Below are positions 50,342-59,532 of a DNA stretch of 64,000 nucleotides, piece after piece. Both the position numbers and the translations under genes were made by a program. The notes beneath the pieces were generated by a model that was not told where the DNA came from, made no database searches, and saw only the letters and a list, made by a program, of their open reading frames with translations. The stretch is from Brooklawnia sp032229645. Lineage in GTDB: Bacteria; Actinomycetota; Actinomycetes; Propionibacteriales; Propionibacteriaceae. The DNA lies in NCBI GenBank assembly GCA_963722295.1, contig CAVRLB010000001.1:1054001-1118000 (forward strand), written 5' to 3'. Within the stretch, counting starts at the first letter, position 1. Each line of letters starts with the position of its first letter.

Positions 50342-53317
50342 TCATAATCGCGCTTCTTGCCGGATAATGCTCCACCCGCCGGGTACCACATCGACCACCA
50401 GCTGTGCCGGAATCGATTCCTTCATCGACGCAACGTGGCTGATCAGGCCGACCGTTCTGCCGCCCTCGCGCAGGTTGTCGAGGGTCGCCATCGTGACCTC
50501 GAGAGTCTCCGCGTCCAACGATCCGAAACCTTCATCGATGAAAAGCGTATCCAGCCGCATACCACCGGCGCGGCTGGTCACCACATCGGCCAATCCCAGC
50601 GCCAGTGCCAGCGATGCCTGGAATCTCTCACCGCCCGACAGTGAATCCGGCGTGCGGACGCCGCCGGTGTGCGCGTCCGACACTTCGAGGCCCAGCCCCC
50701 ACTTGCCGCGGTTCTTCTCGATTGCATCGGTGTGCCGCAGCGCGTAGCGACCATCGGTCATGCTGCGCAACCGGACGTTTGCGACCTGGACGATCTCCTC
50801 CAATTGAGCGGCCAGCACGAACGTCTCCAGTTCCATCCGCATCGTATTGGGCGGCAGTCCGCGCAGGGTGCTGGCCAGCCGGTCGACGGCCGCGAACTGG
50901 TGCGCAACGACCGCCAGCTCCTTCTGCTGCTCGGCGATCTCGGCCGCCAGTCGCTGAAGGAGTTCGAGTCTCGGCTTGATACCGAGTGCCGTGCGCCGGG
51001 CGATCTGCAGCTCGGCATCGAGCGTCGTGACGGTCTGCATGGGCGTGTCCACATCAACGAGTTCTGCGGGCAGGCCGACCAGATCCGACGATTCGAGGGT
51101 CAACTCGACGGCACTGACCCGTGCCTCATAGGTGCTGACGTCTGCCCGCAACCGTTGCTGGTCGGTCGACGAGATCCGGGCGAGTTTGGCTTCGGAGGGA
51201 TCGATGAACCCTGCCTGCGCCAAAGCTCTGGTGAGACGCGCCTGCTCGGCGCGGAGCCGTTCGCCGGTCAGCTGTCGCCCCCGCCCGGCGTCCAGCAGCA
51301 GCTGGCCGACCTCCAGTCGATGGCGCGCTGCGGTGATCCGCGCCAGGACGCTCACCTCGGTGCCGCGCGCCTCGGCCGCGGTCTTTTCTGCCTCGATGAG
51401 CGCGGTCCGGGTGGTCGCTTCGGTGGCCGCGAGCTCTTCACGAACACCGTGCGCTGTGTCGAGGTCGACGGTGATGTCATCGATTTGACGCTGCAATGTG
51501 ACGAGTTGCTCACGGCAGCTGCGTAGCCTGCTGTCAGCATCGGCTGCCTCGTTCAGCACGGCCTGTGCCGCTGCGGCATCCCAGGTCGCCTCGACCACGG
51601 ATTGTTCGCCTGCGGCGGCGAACTCCAGCCGCTGTCGCTCCGCAACTCGTTGGACCTGTGTGGTGGCTCTCTTCGATTCCGCGTAGCTGGCGTCGACGGC
51701 GCTCTGGGCCTCATCGATGACGGACTGGTCGACGTGGTCGGCGGCCAGCGTGGCGGGTCGAGGATGATCAAGCGAGCCGCAGACCGGGCACTGCTGACCA
51801 GTCGACAGGTCTTGAGCGAGATCGGCGGCGTATCCGGCCAGCTGCCGCCGGCGCAGGTCCGCGAGCCGCTCGGATGCGGCGGCGGCGTTCTCCGTTGCCC
51901 TCTTGTCATCGTGCTTCGCTCGGCCCAGTTCGGCGCTCAACGTTTCCGCGCGCTCGGCAGCGTTCCGCCGCTTGGCTGCCTGTTCGGCGGCCAGCTTGGC
52001 ATCGGCGAGGATTCCTGCCGACAACTCCAGCCTCGTGATCTGGTCACGCAGCTCCGCCGACTTCCTGCTCGCCGTCTCACGGTTCTTTCTGAGTACGTCC
52101 GCCTCTTCGTCGTGCTTGTGCACTTTGGCGGCGGCTGTCTCGGCGGTTCGCCGCAACCCCGGCAGCGACTTCTCGACCTCAAGCTGTGGCTGGAGCATGC
52201 CCATCAACTGGTTGAGGGCCGCAATCGATCCCGCGATCTCTGCGGTGTCCGCCGGCAGGACTGACCAGACGGCCAGGTAGCCGGTCTCGGCATCCTGCTC
52301 GGCCTGCTGGGCGCGCTCCGCATTCGTCCGCGCCTCCTCGAACGACTCGATGACGCCCGTGACCAAGTCTGCGCGCTGTGCTACCTGAAGCGCCTCCTTC
52401 AGGGCTGCGATTGGATCAGCCCGCTCTTCGAGGTGCGCCCGCTCTTGTAGGGCATCGGTTCGGCGCCGCTGCCGGCCCGCCAGGTCGGTGGCCTCGGCGA
52501 GAGCCTGTTTGGCGAGCCCAAGTGCCTCCAGTAGCCAGAGTTCGCGCTGGTTGGCCTGATCGAACGCCTCAGTCTGCACGGTGATCAGTTCGCGGCACCA
52601 CTGCCCCAAAGCGTCATCGGCGGGCGGTTGCAGCGCGCCATCGTCGGCTCCTGCAAAATCAGCAAAGCTGCGGGCCTTCGCCCGCAAAGCAAGATTGTCG
52701 TCGTCGACACGACGCCTCAGCTCCGCAGCATGGTCGCCGAGAGTCTTGACGTAATCGGCGAATCTCTTGGTACCGAAGAGAGTCTGGAGCAGCGAGCGAC
52801 GTTTGTCGGTGTCGGCAATCAAGAACTCCTGAAACTGACCTTGCGCCAGCAAGACCACCTGCTGAAACTGGCTGCTGTTCATCCGGATGAGGTCGTTGAT
52901 CTGCTTGCTGGTTTCCCCGGCCTTCGACTGCAGCCGCTGCCAGTGGCCGTCGGTCAACTCGTCGAGTTCTGCCTTCACCGGCACCACAGTGGTGCCGGTC
53001 CCCCGCTGCTTCGGGCGTTCCCAGGATGGGGCGCGGACGACCTTGAATCTCCTGTCGCCGGCAGTGAATTCCAGTTCCACGCAACAGGGTTGATCAGCGC
53101 TCAGGAAGTCGGAGCGCACGGCATCTCCCGGTTGGCCGCTATAGCGAGGCACCGACCCGAAGAGCGCGAAGGTGACGGCGTCCAGGATCGATGTCTTGCC
53201 CGCTCCGGTACGACCGGTGATCAAGAAGATCCCGTCGTCTGCGAAGGCGTCGAAGTCCACGGTTTCGGTGCCCCGAAAAGGTCCGAAGCCGGTGACCGTT
53301 ACCCGGTGAATCCTCAT
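50342..53317 (-). CDS. sbcC: Exonuclease SbcC (Rad50-like)
   Basis: 991 aa. ABC-type head split by coiled coils: Walker A GRTGAGKTS near residue 36 and signature LSGGERFQASLALALG near the C-terminus; the zinc hook CPVCGSLDHP sits mid-protein. With SbcD it opens hairpins and processes DNA ends. Start overlaps sbcD by ATGA. Complete and of normal length. Confidence 0.95.
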   Translation of the reverse strand: MRIHRVTVTGFGPFRGTETVDFDAFADDGIFLITGRTGAGKTSILDAVTFALFGSVPRYSGQPGDAVRSDFLSADQPCCVELEFTAGDRRFKVVRAPSWERPKQRGTGTTVVPVKAELDELTDGHWQRLQSKAGETSKQINDLIRMNSSQFQQVVLLAQGQFQEFLIADTDKRRSLLQTLFGTKRFADYVKTLGDHAAELRRRVDDDNLALRAKARSFADFAGADDGALQPPADDALGQWCRELITVQTEAFDQANQRELWLLEALGLAKQALAEATDLAGRQRRRTDALQERAHLEERADPIAALKEALQVAQRADLVTGVIESFEEARTNAERAQQAEQDAETGYLAVWSVLPADTAEIAGSIAALNQLMGMLQPQLEVEKSLPGLRRTAETAAAKVHKHDEEADVLRKNRETASRKSAELRDQITRLELSAGILADAKLAAEQAAKRRNAAERAETLSAELGRAKHDDKRATENAAAASERLADLRRRQLAGYAADLAQDLSTGQQCPVCGSLDHPRPATLAADHVDQSVIDEAQSAVDASYAESKRATTQVQRVAERQRLEFAAAGEQSVVEATWDAAAAQAVLNEAADADSRLRSCREQLVTLQRQIDDITVDLDTAHGVREELAATEATTRTALIEAEKTAAEARGTEVSVLARITAARHRLEVGQLLLDAGRGRQLTGERLRAEQARLTRALAQAGFIDPSEAKLARISSTDQQRLRADVSTYEARVSAVELTLESSDLVGLPAELVDVDTPMQTVTTLDAELQIARRTALGIKPRLELLQRLAAEIAEQQKELAVVAHQFAAVDRLASTLRGLPPNTMRMELETFVLAAQLEEIVQVANVRLRSMTDGRYALRHTDAIEKNRGKWGLGLEVSDAHTGGVRTPDSLSGGERFQASLALALGLADVVTSRAGGMRLDTLFIDEGFGSLDAETLEVTMATLDNLREGGRTVGLISHVASMKESIPAQLVVDVVPGGWSIIRQEARL

Positions 53318-54471
53318 ACTCGGACGTCTCGGTCCTCGTAGCCGGTAATGACCTCGCGAAGCAGTTCGGCTTCTGCGTCATCGGTCGCGATGCCGTTGCG
53401 TACCCGGGTGAGGAATGCTCCGATCAGTTCGAGGTCGGTCTTGCCGCGCACCAGGTCGGCGTAGCTCGCACCGTCGTCGCCGGTGCGATGGGCCGGCTCG
53501 TGGCGAAGTAGAGCGCAGTAGGGGAAGCGCCCCTGCAACTTGCGCATGGCTCCGATGGGTTGCTCATCGTCGGTGAGCACGGCGCTGACCCAAGAGTCGT
53601 GCATCTTCTGGTGGCCAGGATCGCTCAGCAACTGCTCGAGGGTTCCGCGCAATTCGGCCAATGGACGCGGCACCGGCAAGTCGAGCCATTGCGCACCTGC
53701 GAAGCCATGGGCATCCAAATCGACGAGCCAGCCACCTCGGGGCTTTCGGGCCTCCGCGAATGAGTAGTGCAGCGGCGCGCCTGCGTAGCGAATCTGCTTG
53801 TCGAGGGTCATCCGGCCGTGGACATGGCCCAGCGCCGTGTAGTCGACGCCGCGAAAGACCGGCACGGCCACCTTGTCGAGTCCACCGAGAATGTCCCGCT
53901 GGCTGTCGTAGATCTCATCTTCTGCGCCTTGGACGAAGGTGTGCGCGAGGACGACCGATCGTCCGCCGCGCTCAGCCAGGTCAGTCCGTACCAGCTTCAT
54001 CGCGTGCCGCAGCGCATCGGCCTGGGAACGCATCGGCTCGGTCTCAGGCCACAGCGATCGCATGCTGGCAGGGTCGAGGAACGGGATCGCGTAGAAATGA
54101 ACCGGACCGTGAGCGTCGCGGATGGTGACCGGTTCAGCGATCTCCTCGGCCCTGGTGCGTACGAAGACACCCGCCGCAGCCGCGAAGGCAGCTTTCGCGC
54201 CGAGCCGGGCCGCCGAGTCGTGATTTCCGCTGGAAACGACCACTTGAACGCCCGTCTGCCGCAGACCGAGCAGCACCTCATCAAGCATCGTCACAGCCTC
54301 CGACGAGGGGGTGGACGAGTCGAAGACATCGCCTGAAACCACCACCACGTCGACCTGGCTATCGCGCATGGTCGCGATCATCGCGTCAAAGACGGTGCGC
54401 AGCGCTTCGAGGGTCGACCAGCCGTGGAAGGTCCGGCCGATGTGCCAGTCAGAAGTGTGCAGGATTCTCAC
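53314..54471 (-). CDS. sbcD: Exonuclease SbcD (Mre11-like)
   Basis: 385 aa Mn-dependent nuclease. Metal-binding motifs HTSDWHIG, SGDVFD, SGNHDS and GHVHG are intact. GTG at 54471 is the family start (VRILHTSDWH); 54 further codons in frame upstream are not used. A TAAGGT box seven bases before it suggests a leaderless transcript. Overlaps sbcC. Confidence 0.95.
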   Translation of the reverse strand: MRILHTSDWHIGRTFHGWSTLEALRTVFDAMIATMRDSQVDVVVVSGDVFDSSTPSSEAVTMLDEVLLGLRQTGVQVVVSSGNHDSAARLGAKAAFAAAAGVFVRTRAEEIAEPVTIRDAHGPVHFYAIPFLDPASMRSLWPETEPMRSQADALRHAMKLVRTDLAERGGRSVVLAHTFVQGAEDEIYDSQRDILGGLDKVAVPVFRGVDYTALGHVHGRMTLDKQIRYAGAPLHYSFAEARKPRGGWLVDLDAHGFAGAQWLDLPVPRPLAELRGTLEQLLSDPGHQKMHDSWVSAVLTDDEQPIGAMRKLQGRFPYCALLRHEPAHRTGDDGASYADLVRGKTDLELIGAFLTRVRNGIATDDAEAELLREVITGYEDRDVRV

Positions 54472-54478
54472 ACTGAGG

Positions 54479-54484
54479 ACCTTA
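54479..54484 (-). promoter_or_regulatory. -10 element of a possible leaderless sbcDC transcript
   Basis: TAAGGT on the minus strand stands seven bases before the GTG of sbcD and no Shine-Dalgarno sequence precedes it. The rest of 54472-54744 holds no gene; it separates eutC from sbcD. Confidence 0.4.
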
Positions 54485-54744
54485 GGACTGGGGTCTGACA
54501 ATTTCGCCCCGACATCCGGAACATGTTCGCTCTGGTTGCAGTTCCAGCGAGGCGCGATGGTGTTGATCCGCTTGCGCCCGACCCTTGGCGAGGGTTCGTT
54601 AGCCTTGATCCGCAGCCTTGATCCGCCGAGCAACGCCCAACGGTGGCGTGTCTATGATCGCGAACCCGCCGGTGTCCTGCCGCCCGCTCGACGTCGAGAG
54701 CAGCCAACCAACCCGGGTACAACGGAACGGGTCCAGGGTCGGTC

Positions 54745-55659
54745 CTAGGGACCCTGGGTGCCAGCGACTTCGCGTAGTTTCACGCCGGAAGCCGAGTACT
54801 GGATCATGCGTTTGATGAATTCGACGATGTAGGCACCGGCCTCCAGCGGGTTGGTGCCGCCGTGGGTGGTGATCATGCAGATCAAGTCACGATCGGCATC
54901 GGACTTACCCGGCTGCGGATCGAACCCCATGTAGGCACTCATGGCATCAGCGATACCCAGGCCAGGACGCTCACCGATCAACAAGATGAACACCTTCGCC
55001 TTGATGACCGCGTTGACATCGTTCATGATCCCGACACGAGCATTCTCGATGAAGAACGGGGTTCCCATACTCAGACCAGCCGATCTCAGGCCCTGCTCAA
55101 TGACCGGATAAATGTCAGGCAGATTATTATCGATCGCGGCCGCAGACAACCCATCCCCGACACAAATCTGCACATCCGGCGACTTCACACACTTCTGCTC
55201 GATCTCCTGCTTCGACTCATCACTGAGCAACCGACCCAGATCGGGACGCAACAAATACTCGGCCCGGTCAGCCACCCGCGAATGCTCGGTGAACAGGTTG
55301 AACTGCTCCTTCACCTTCTCATCCACCACACCATAGATCGCGTCCTGAGTAACACCATGATCAGCCTGGAACAACAACATCGTGGCAGTCTTCGGACGAG
55401 GACCAGCACGACCCACACCCAACCGGGCACTGGTCGACGCCATCAAATTCTTCAACCCCTCAGGATCGGCCGGATGATCAACCAGCATGGCATGCCGGGC
55501 AGCGTCCACCGTGGGATCAGCAAGATCGATAATCAACTCGCCTCCCTCATTCGACACCCGCGACGACCCAGCCGCCCGATCGGCCTGATGAGGCTCCAAA
55601 CCCTCACGCTTCAACTCCGCAAGAACACGAGCAACGATCTCTTCAACACCTTGACTCAT
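54745..55659 (-). CDS. eutC: Ethanolamine ammonia-lyase small subunit
   Basis: 304 aa. It completes the adenosylcobalamin-binding site of EutB; RLGVGRAGPRPKT and LLFQADHGVTQDA, the long N-terminal helix, and ITTHGGTNPLEAGAY are family signatures. ATG 55659 follows AGAGGTGA; a GTG at 55668 overlaps the eutB stop. Third codon positions are dominated by G and T (GTT, GGT, CGT, TTG), unlike neighbouring genes, which favour C and G. Confidence 0.95.
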   Translation of the reverse strand: MSQGVEEIVARVLAELKREGLEPHQADRAAGSSRVSNEGGELIIDLADPTVDAARHAMLVDHPADPEGLKNLMASTSARLGVGRAGPRPKTATMLLFQADHGVTQDAIYGVVDEKVKEQFNLFTEHSRVADRAEYLLRPDLGRLLSDESKQEIEQKCVKSPDVQICVGDGLSAAAIDNNLPDIYPVIEQGLRSAGLSMGTPFFIENARVGIMNDVNAVIKAKVFILLIGERPGLGIADAMSAYMGFDPQPGKSDADRDLICMITTHGGTNPLEAGAYIVEFIKRMIQYSASGVKLREVAGTQGP

Positions 55660-55664
55660 CTGAC

Positions 55665-57032
55665 TCACCTCTGCAAGAAAATGGACGGATCGCCGGCCTT
55701 ATCAGTGAGCTGCCCGCCAGCCCACAACCCCATCTCTTCCATCCATTCCTCGAACTCGGGCAACGGACGCATATCCATCGCCTGCCGGATCGCGGGAGCA
55801 TCGTGGTAACTCGTCGTCTGATAACTCAACATCGCATCATCACCCATCGGGATACCCATGATGAAGTTGATCCCCGCCGCAGCCAACAACACCGCCAAAT
55901 TGTCATTGCTGTTCTGATCCGCCTTCGCATGATTCGTGTAGCAGACATCACACCCCATCGAGATACCCGCCAACTTGCCCATGAAATGATCCTCCAAACC
56001 AGCACGAGTGATCTGAACCGCGTCATAGAGATACTCCGGCCCGATGAAACCAACCACCGTGTTCACCTGATACGGATGCCACCGCCGCGCGATCGCATAG
56101 TTCCGGGCCTCCAACACCAACTGATCACCACCATTGTGACCATCAGCCGACAACGCCGACCCCTGACCCGTCTCGAAATACATGTAGTTCGGACCCGACG
56201 TCCAGCAGTACTTCTTCGCCAACTCGTACGCCTCATCCAACAAACCCACCGAAACCCCGAAACTCTCCATCGCCTTCTGCGAACCAGCAATCGACTGGAA
56301 AATCAAACCCGCAGGCGCACCCCGCCTCAAACACTCCATCTGAGTGGTCACGTGAGCCAGCACACAGTTCTGAGTCGGAACACTCCAAGCATCGATGACG
56401 TTATACGTCATCTCCAACAACCGACTCACCGAACCAACCGAATCATCCGCCGGATTGATACCGATCACCGAATCCCCAGAACCATACGACAAGCCCTCAA
56501 AGATCGCCGCCTTAATCCCCTCCACCGAATCCGTCGGATGATTCGGCTGCAACCTCGAACCGATCGTCCCCGCCAAACCCATCGTGTTCTGACAATGCGT
56601 CACATTACGGATCTTCTTCGCCGCCACCACCAAATCAAGATTGCCCATCAACTTCGTGACACCCGCGATCATCTCACCAGTCAACGAATTACTGACCCGG
56701 TGAATATCAGCCCCGCTGGTGTGATTAGACAACAACCACTCACGGAAATCGCCGACCGTCCAACCCTTGATCTCATCATAGATCGTCTCATTCAGAGCAT
56801 CATCAATCGCGCGAGTAACCTCATCCTGCTCATAAGGCACCACAGGATTCTCACGAAGAACACTCAACGGCACCTGCGCCAGCACCTCACGCGCAGCAAC
56901 CCGCTCCGCAGCCGAACGAGCCGCGATCCCCGCCTGCTGATCACCCGACTTCTCCTCATTGGCCTTCGCCAACAAATCCTTGACATCAGCGAACTCGTAC
57001 GTATGCCCGAACAATTTCGTTCGCAACAACAT
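55665..57032 (-). CDS. eutB: Ethanolamine ammonia-lyase large subunit
   Basis: 455 aa, full length. Splits ethanolamine to acetaldehyde and ammonia with coenzyme B12. Characteristic segments are RNVTHCQNTMG, GSRLQPNHPTDS and YELAKKYCWTSGPNYMYFETGQG (in part), the last near the B12 site. ATG 57032 follows GGGGGTG with good spacing. Same G/T-ending codon style as eutC. No reactivase (eutA), B12 adenosyltransferase or carboxysome-like shell gene is in the window. Confidence 0.96.
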   Translation of the reverse strand: MLLRTKLFGHTYEFADVKDLLAKANEEKSGDQQAGIAARSAAERVAAREVLAQVPLSVLRENPVVPYEQDEVTRAIDDALNETIYDEIKGWTVGDFREWLLSNHTSGADIHRVSNSLTGEMIAGVTKLMGNLDLVVAAKKIRNVTHCQNTMGLAGTIGSRLQPNHPTDSVEGIKAAIFEGLSYGSGDSVIGINPADDSVGSVSRLLEMTYNVIDAWSVPTQNCVLAHVTTQMECLRRGAPAGLIFQSIAGSQKAMESFGVSVGLLDEAYELAKKYCWTSGPNYMYFETGQGSALSADGHNGGDQLVLEARNYAIARRWHPYQVNTVVGFIGPEYLYDAVQITRAGLEDHFMGKLAGISMGCDVCYTNHAKADQNSNDNLAVLLAAAGINFIMGIPMGDDAMLSYQTTSYHDAPAIRQAMDMRPLPEFEEWMEEMGLWAGGQLTDKAGDPSIFLQR

Positions 57033-57113
57033 CAATTCACCCCCTGATCCTGATGATCCACGATCCTGCTCCCTTGTTGTCTCGGAGGGTCCTTAGAGCC
57101 TTAACCACCGAGA

Positions 57114-57144
57114 TGGGGCCGGCCCACACGGCGGACCGGCCCCA
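57114..57144 (-). terminator. eat terminator hairpin
   Basis: TGGGGCCGG (57114-57122) and CCGGCCCCA (57136-57144) form a 9-bp stem just past the eat stop and before eutB, so eat may be partly uncoupled from eutBC. Confidence 0.5.
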
Positions 57145-57152
57145 CGATCAAT

Positions 57153-58691
57153 TCAGCTGTGTTCGACGATCTTCTCCGCTTCGGCCACCACCTCAGCCTC
57201 GGCGTCGACGTCTCCTTGGAGGCCACCGGCAATCGCATACTCCTCCTCGGGCGACAGAACCAGGCGTTTGCGCCCGAACGACGCGAACAACGCAAGTGCT
57301 GCCACGTAGATGATCACGATCGTGTAGATCGCCGCGGTATAGTCGGGATTAAGAAGGACCCCGACAAAGATCGCCAATGCGATCACTCCGGCAACCACTG
57401 CCCCGGGCAATCCGAACGGGCTAGTATGCGGACGAACCGCATTTGAATGCTTGACACGCAAGATGACGAAGGAAGTCATCTGCAGCAAATACGACAGCAC
57501 CGCACCCCACACGGCGATGTTCAGCACTACCGATCCTGCGCCCTCGCCGCCGTATTGCACGATGAAGAGCGAGATGAACCCGATAACCGCGCCCACGATT
57601 AGCGCCAGATACGGGGTCTGCCGCGTCCCGGTCAACGACAGCACCTTCGGGTAATAGCCGGCCCGCGACAGCGAGTACATATTGCGACCGTAGGCGAACA
57701 TGATTCCTTGCACCGAGGCCAGCAGGCCGACAAGAGCGAACGCCGACAGAACTGCGGCCACGTTGCCCGGGAGGATCGCCCGGAACGCGTCGAGCAGCGG
57801 TTCCGCGGACGACCCGGCCACTTCTGCGCCGAGCACCGCGGGGTTGAGGACGACGACGATCGCTCCCGTTACCACCAACGTGGCAAGTCCCATCCGTCCG
57901 GCGCGTGGAATATCGCGTTCCGGGTTATGTGCCTCTTCTGCGGCGAGCGGCAACTCCTCGATTCCGAGGAAAAGCCACATAGCGAAGGGCATCGCAAAGA
58001 ATATGGACGCCACCCCAAACGGCAGGAATGTTGATCCTCCCTCATCCGGGACAATATTCCACAACGATGCGAAGTCCACCTGGCCAGTCGCGAAGGCCAA
58101 CACCGCAAAGACCAGCAGAATACCAACTGAGATTACCGAGACCACCTGCGCGAACCTAAATGACGCTTCCGCTCCAGAGGCATTGAGCGCCACAAAGATC
58201 ACGTACAGCCCCAACCACCATATCCATGCGTATCCGCCGTCAATCAAGCTGAATCCACTCAACTGGGCCAGAATAGCGTCGGCATATTGGGACGAGAAGA
58301 AGATGACAACGGCCGCTGTCATCACATATTCGATAGTCTCAGCCAAGCCCGTGACGAAACCACCCCATGGCCCCATCGCTGCCCTGGCGAAGGAATATGC
58401 TCCTCCTGTATGCGGCATTGCCGAAGCCATTTCCGAAATCGATTCGACCATCATGAGGTACATCACGATCACTATCGTCAAAGCGACCATGAAGCCACCC
58501 CAGCCGGCGGCACCGATTCCATAATTCCAGCCGGAAAAGTCACCGGAGATCACGGCCGCTACACCGATACCCCACAACCCCCACACACCTGCCGTGCGCT
58601 GAAGCTTGCGTTTGTCGAAATAGTCCGAGTCCGCCCGTTGATATGCCACACCTGATACGGCCAGATTGTCCTGATTCGTTGTCGTCGCCAT
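57153..58691 (-). CDS. eat: Ethanolamine permease, APC family
   Basis: 512 aa with twelve helices. ISGDFSGWNYGIGAAGWGGF and MPFAMWLFLGIEELPLAAEE match the ethanolamine permease (TIGR00908) signature within the amino-acid/polyamine/organocation group. It brings in ethanolamine for EutBC. C-terminus is acidic. GC style is ordinary, unlike eutBC. Confidence 0.93.
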   Translation of the reverse strand: MATTTNQDNLAVSGVAYQRADSDYFDKRKLQRTAGVWGLWGIGVAAVISGDFSGWNYGIGAAGWGGFMVALTIVIVMYLMMVESISEMASAMPHTGGAYSFARAAMGPWGGFVTGLAETIEYVMTAAVVIFFSSQYADAILAQLSGFSLIDGGYAWIWWLGLYVIFVALNASGAEASFRFAQVVSVISVGILLVFAVLAFATGQVDFASLWNIVPDEGGSTFLPFGVASIFFAMPFAMWLFLGIEELPLAAEEAHNPERDIPRAGRMGLATLVVTGAIVVVLNPAVLGAEVAGSSAEPLLDAFRAILPGNVAAVLSAFALVGLLASVQGIMFAYGRNMYSLSRAGYYPKVLSLTGTRQTPYLALIVGAVIGFISLFIVQYGGEGAGSVVLNIAVWGAVLSYLLQMTSFVILRVKHSNAVRPHTSPFGLPGAVVAGVIALAIFVGVLLNPDYTAAIYTIVIIYVAALALFASFGRKRLVLSPEEEYAIAGGLQGDVDAEAEVVAEAEKIVEHS

Positions 58692-58779
58692 ATGCGTGCC
58701 TCCGTCGCATCCCTACCGGGGCAAGAGTCGCGATTTCTTCGACCCACGCCCGGATCCAACATGAACGCTAGAAAGCTCA

Positions 58780-58797
58780 TGTGACGGCAATGTCACA
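58780..58797. promoter_or_regulatory. Palindrome upstream of eat
   Basis: TGTGACGGCAATGTCACA has 6-base arms around a 6-base spacer, 89 bases before the eat start. Likely a regulator site; regulator unknown. The gap 58692-59104 otherwise holds one weak small frame and a hairpin. Confidence 0.4.
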
Positions 58798-58856
58798 AAC
58801 CAACGCCGTTTACACGCTTGTTACCGGTCGCCGACAACCTGTTACAGTTCGCACCC

Positions 58857-59075
58857 ATGACAGCAAGGGGCGCGCAACTCGACCTCGCGTTGATCAGCGC
58901 ACTCGCCCGGGTCGTGCCGACAACGCAATCAGGCGCCCGATCCGGGAAGCGACACGCAGCGATAGTTCATCGCAGGGTCCTGAGCCTGAACGGGCGGCGC
59001 GTGGGGATCTTTGACGGTCACATTTCGCGAATGGCCACCCGATTGGCTTTCTTGCGGCCCATCCCGCTCCTATGA
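58857..59075 (+). CDS. Small open frame, uncertain
   Basis: 72 aa from ATG 58857, beginning MTARGAQLDLALISALARVV. No family recognised. TACAGT eight bases upstream could be a leaderless -10. Arg-rich second half looks poorly conserved; it may be the remnant of a regulator or noncoding. Divergent from eat. Confidence 0.25.
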   Translation: MTARGAQLDLALISALARVVPTTQSGARSGKRHAAIVHRRVLSLNGRRVGIFDGHISRMATRLAFLRPIPLL

Positions 59076-59084
59076 GCGGGATGG
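59059..59084 (-). terminator. Hairpin downstream of tRNA-Gly
   Basis: CCATCCCGCTC-CTAT-GAGCGGGATGG, an 11-bp perfect stem with a tetraloop, 21 bases past the tRNA 3' end. Confidence 0.6.
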
Positions 59085-59104
59085 TGATTCGCGACCTGAC
59101 TAGG

Positions 59105-59178
59105 TGGAGCGGACGACGGGAATCGAACCCGCGTAGCCAGTTTGGAAGACTGGGGCTCTACCATTGAGCTACGTCCGC
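59105..59178 (-). tRNA. tRNA-Gly(UCC)
   Basis: 74 bases including an encoded CCA. Acceptor GCGGACG pairs with CGTCCGC, D-arm AGCTCAATGGTAGAGC, anticodon stem CCAGT/ACTGG with loop CTTCCAA (anticodon TCC), and T-arm GGGTTCGATTCCC are all normal. Confidence 0.97.
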
Positions 59179-59532
59179 GTGCCGCCGCCGAGGCGGTGCT
59201 CCCCTACTGTAGCGGATCCCTAGCGCTGGGAACGAACTCGGCCACATGGCTCAGCACCACTCGACTGTGATGGACGCAGGCGTTGCGCGTATGCGCAGGT
59301 TTCAGCCGACCGTCCGCGGAGTCTGACGGACGTAGAGCCCCGTGCGCTTGAGTCGCAGAATCGCCTCCTGCCTCGACGAAACGCCCGCTCCTTGGCAAAG
59401 GTGATTCAGTTTGACTGTTCACCGTAGCCATCCCGTGGCCATATGTCTCATGCCGAAGCAACGGTGGCCCCCCGATCCGACCGAGAAGAGCGGCATGCCA
59501 CTCAATACGGCCGGATTGGGTGTCGGCCATTC

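Noticed and set aside
54519..54528. GAACATGTTC palindrome before sbcD, as a LexA site
   Set aside because: The half sites are two bases apart instead of four, so it does not fit the actinobacterial LexA box.
54862..57047. Long plus-strand open frames (315 and 414 codons) opposite eutC and eutB
   Set aside because: Explained by the G/T-ending codon use of eutBC; their translations are Arg/His/Thr-rich without family resemblance.
58780..58797. Palindrome upstream of eat as a CRP/GlxR site
   Set aside because: TGTGA and TCACA are separated by eight bases instead of six; kept only as an unassigned regulatory palindrome.
59204..59530. Minus-strand open frame of 108 codons after the histidine phosphatase
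   Set aside because: No hydrophobic core, motif or ribosome-binding site; composition looks like noncoding DNA near the tRNA.
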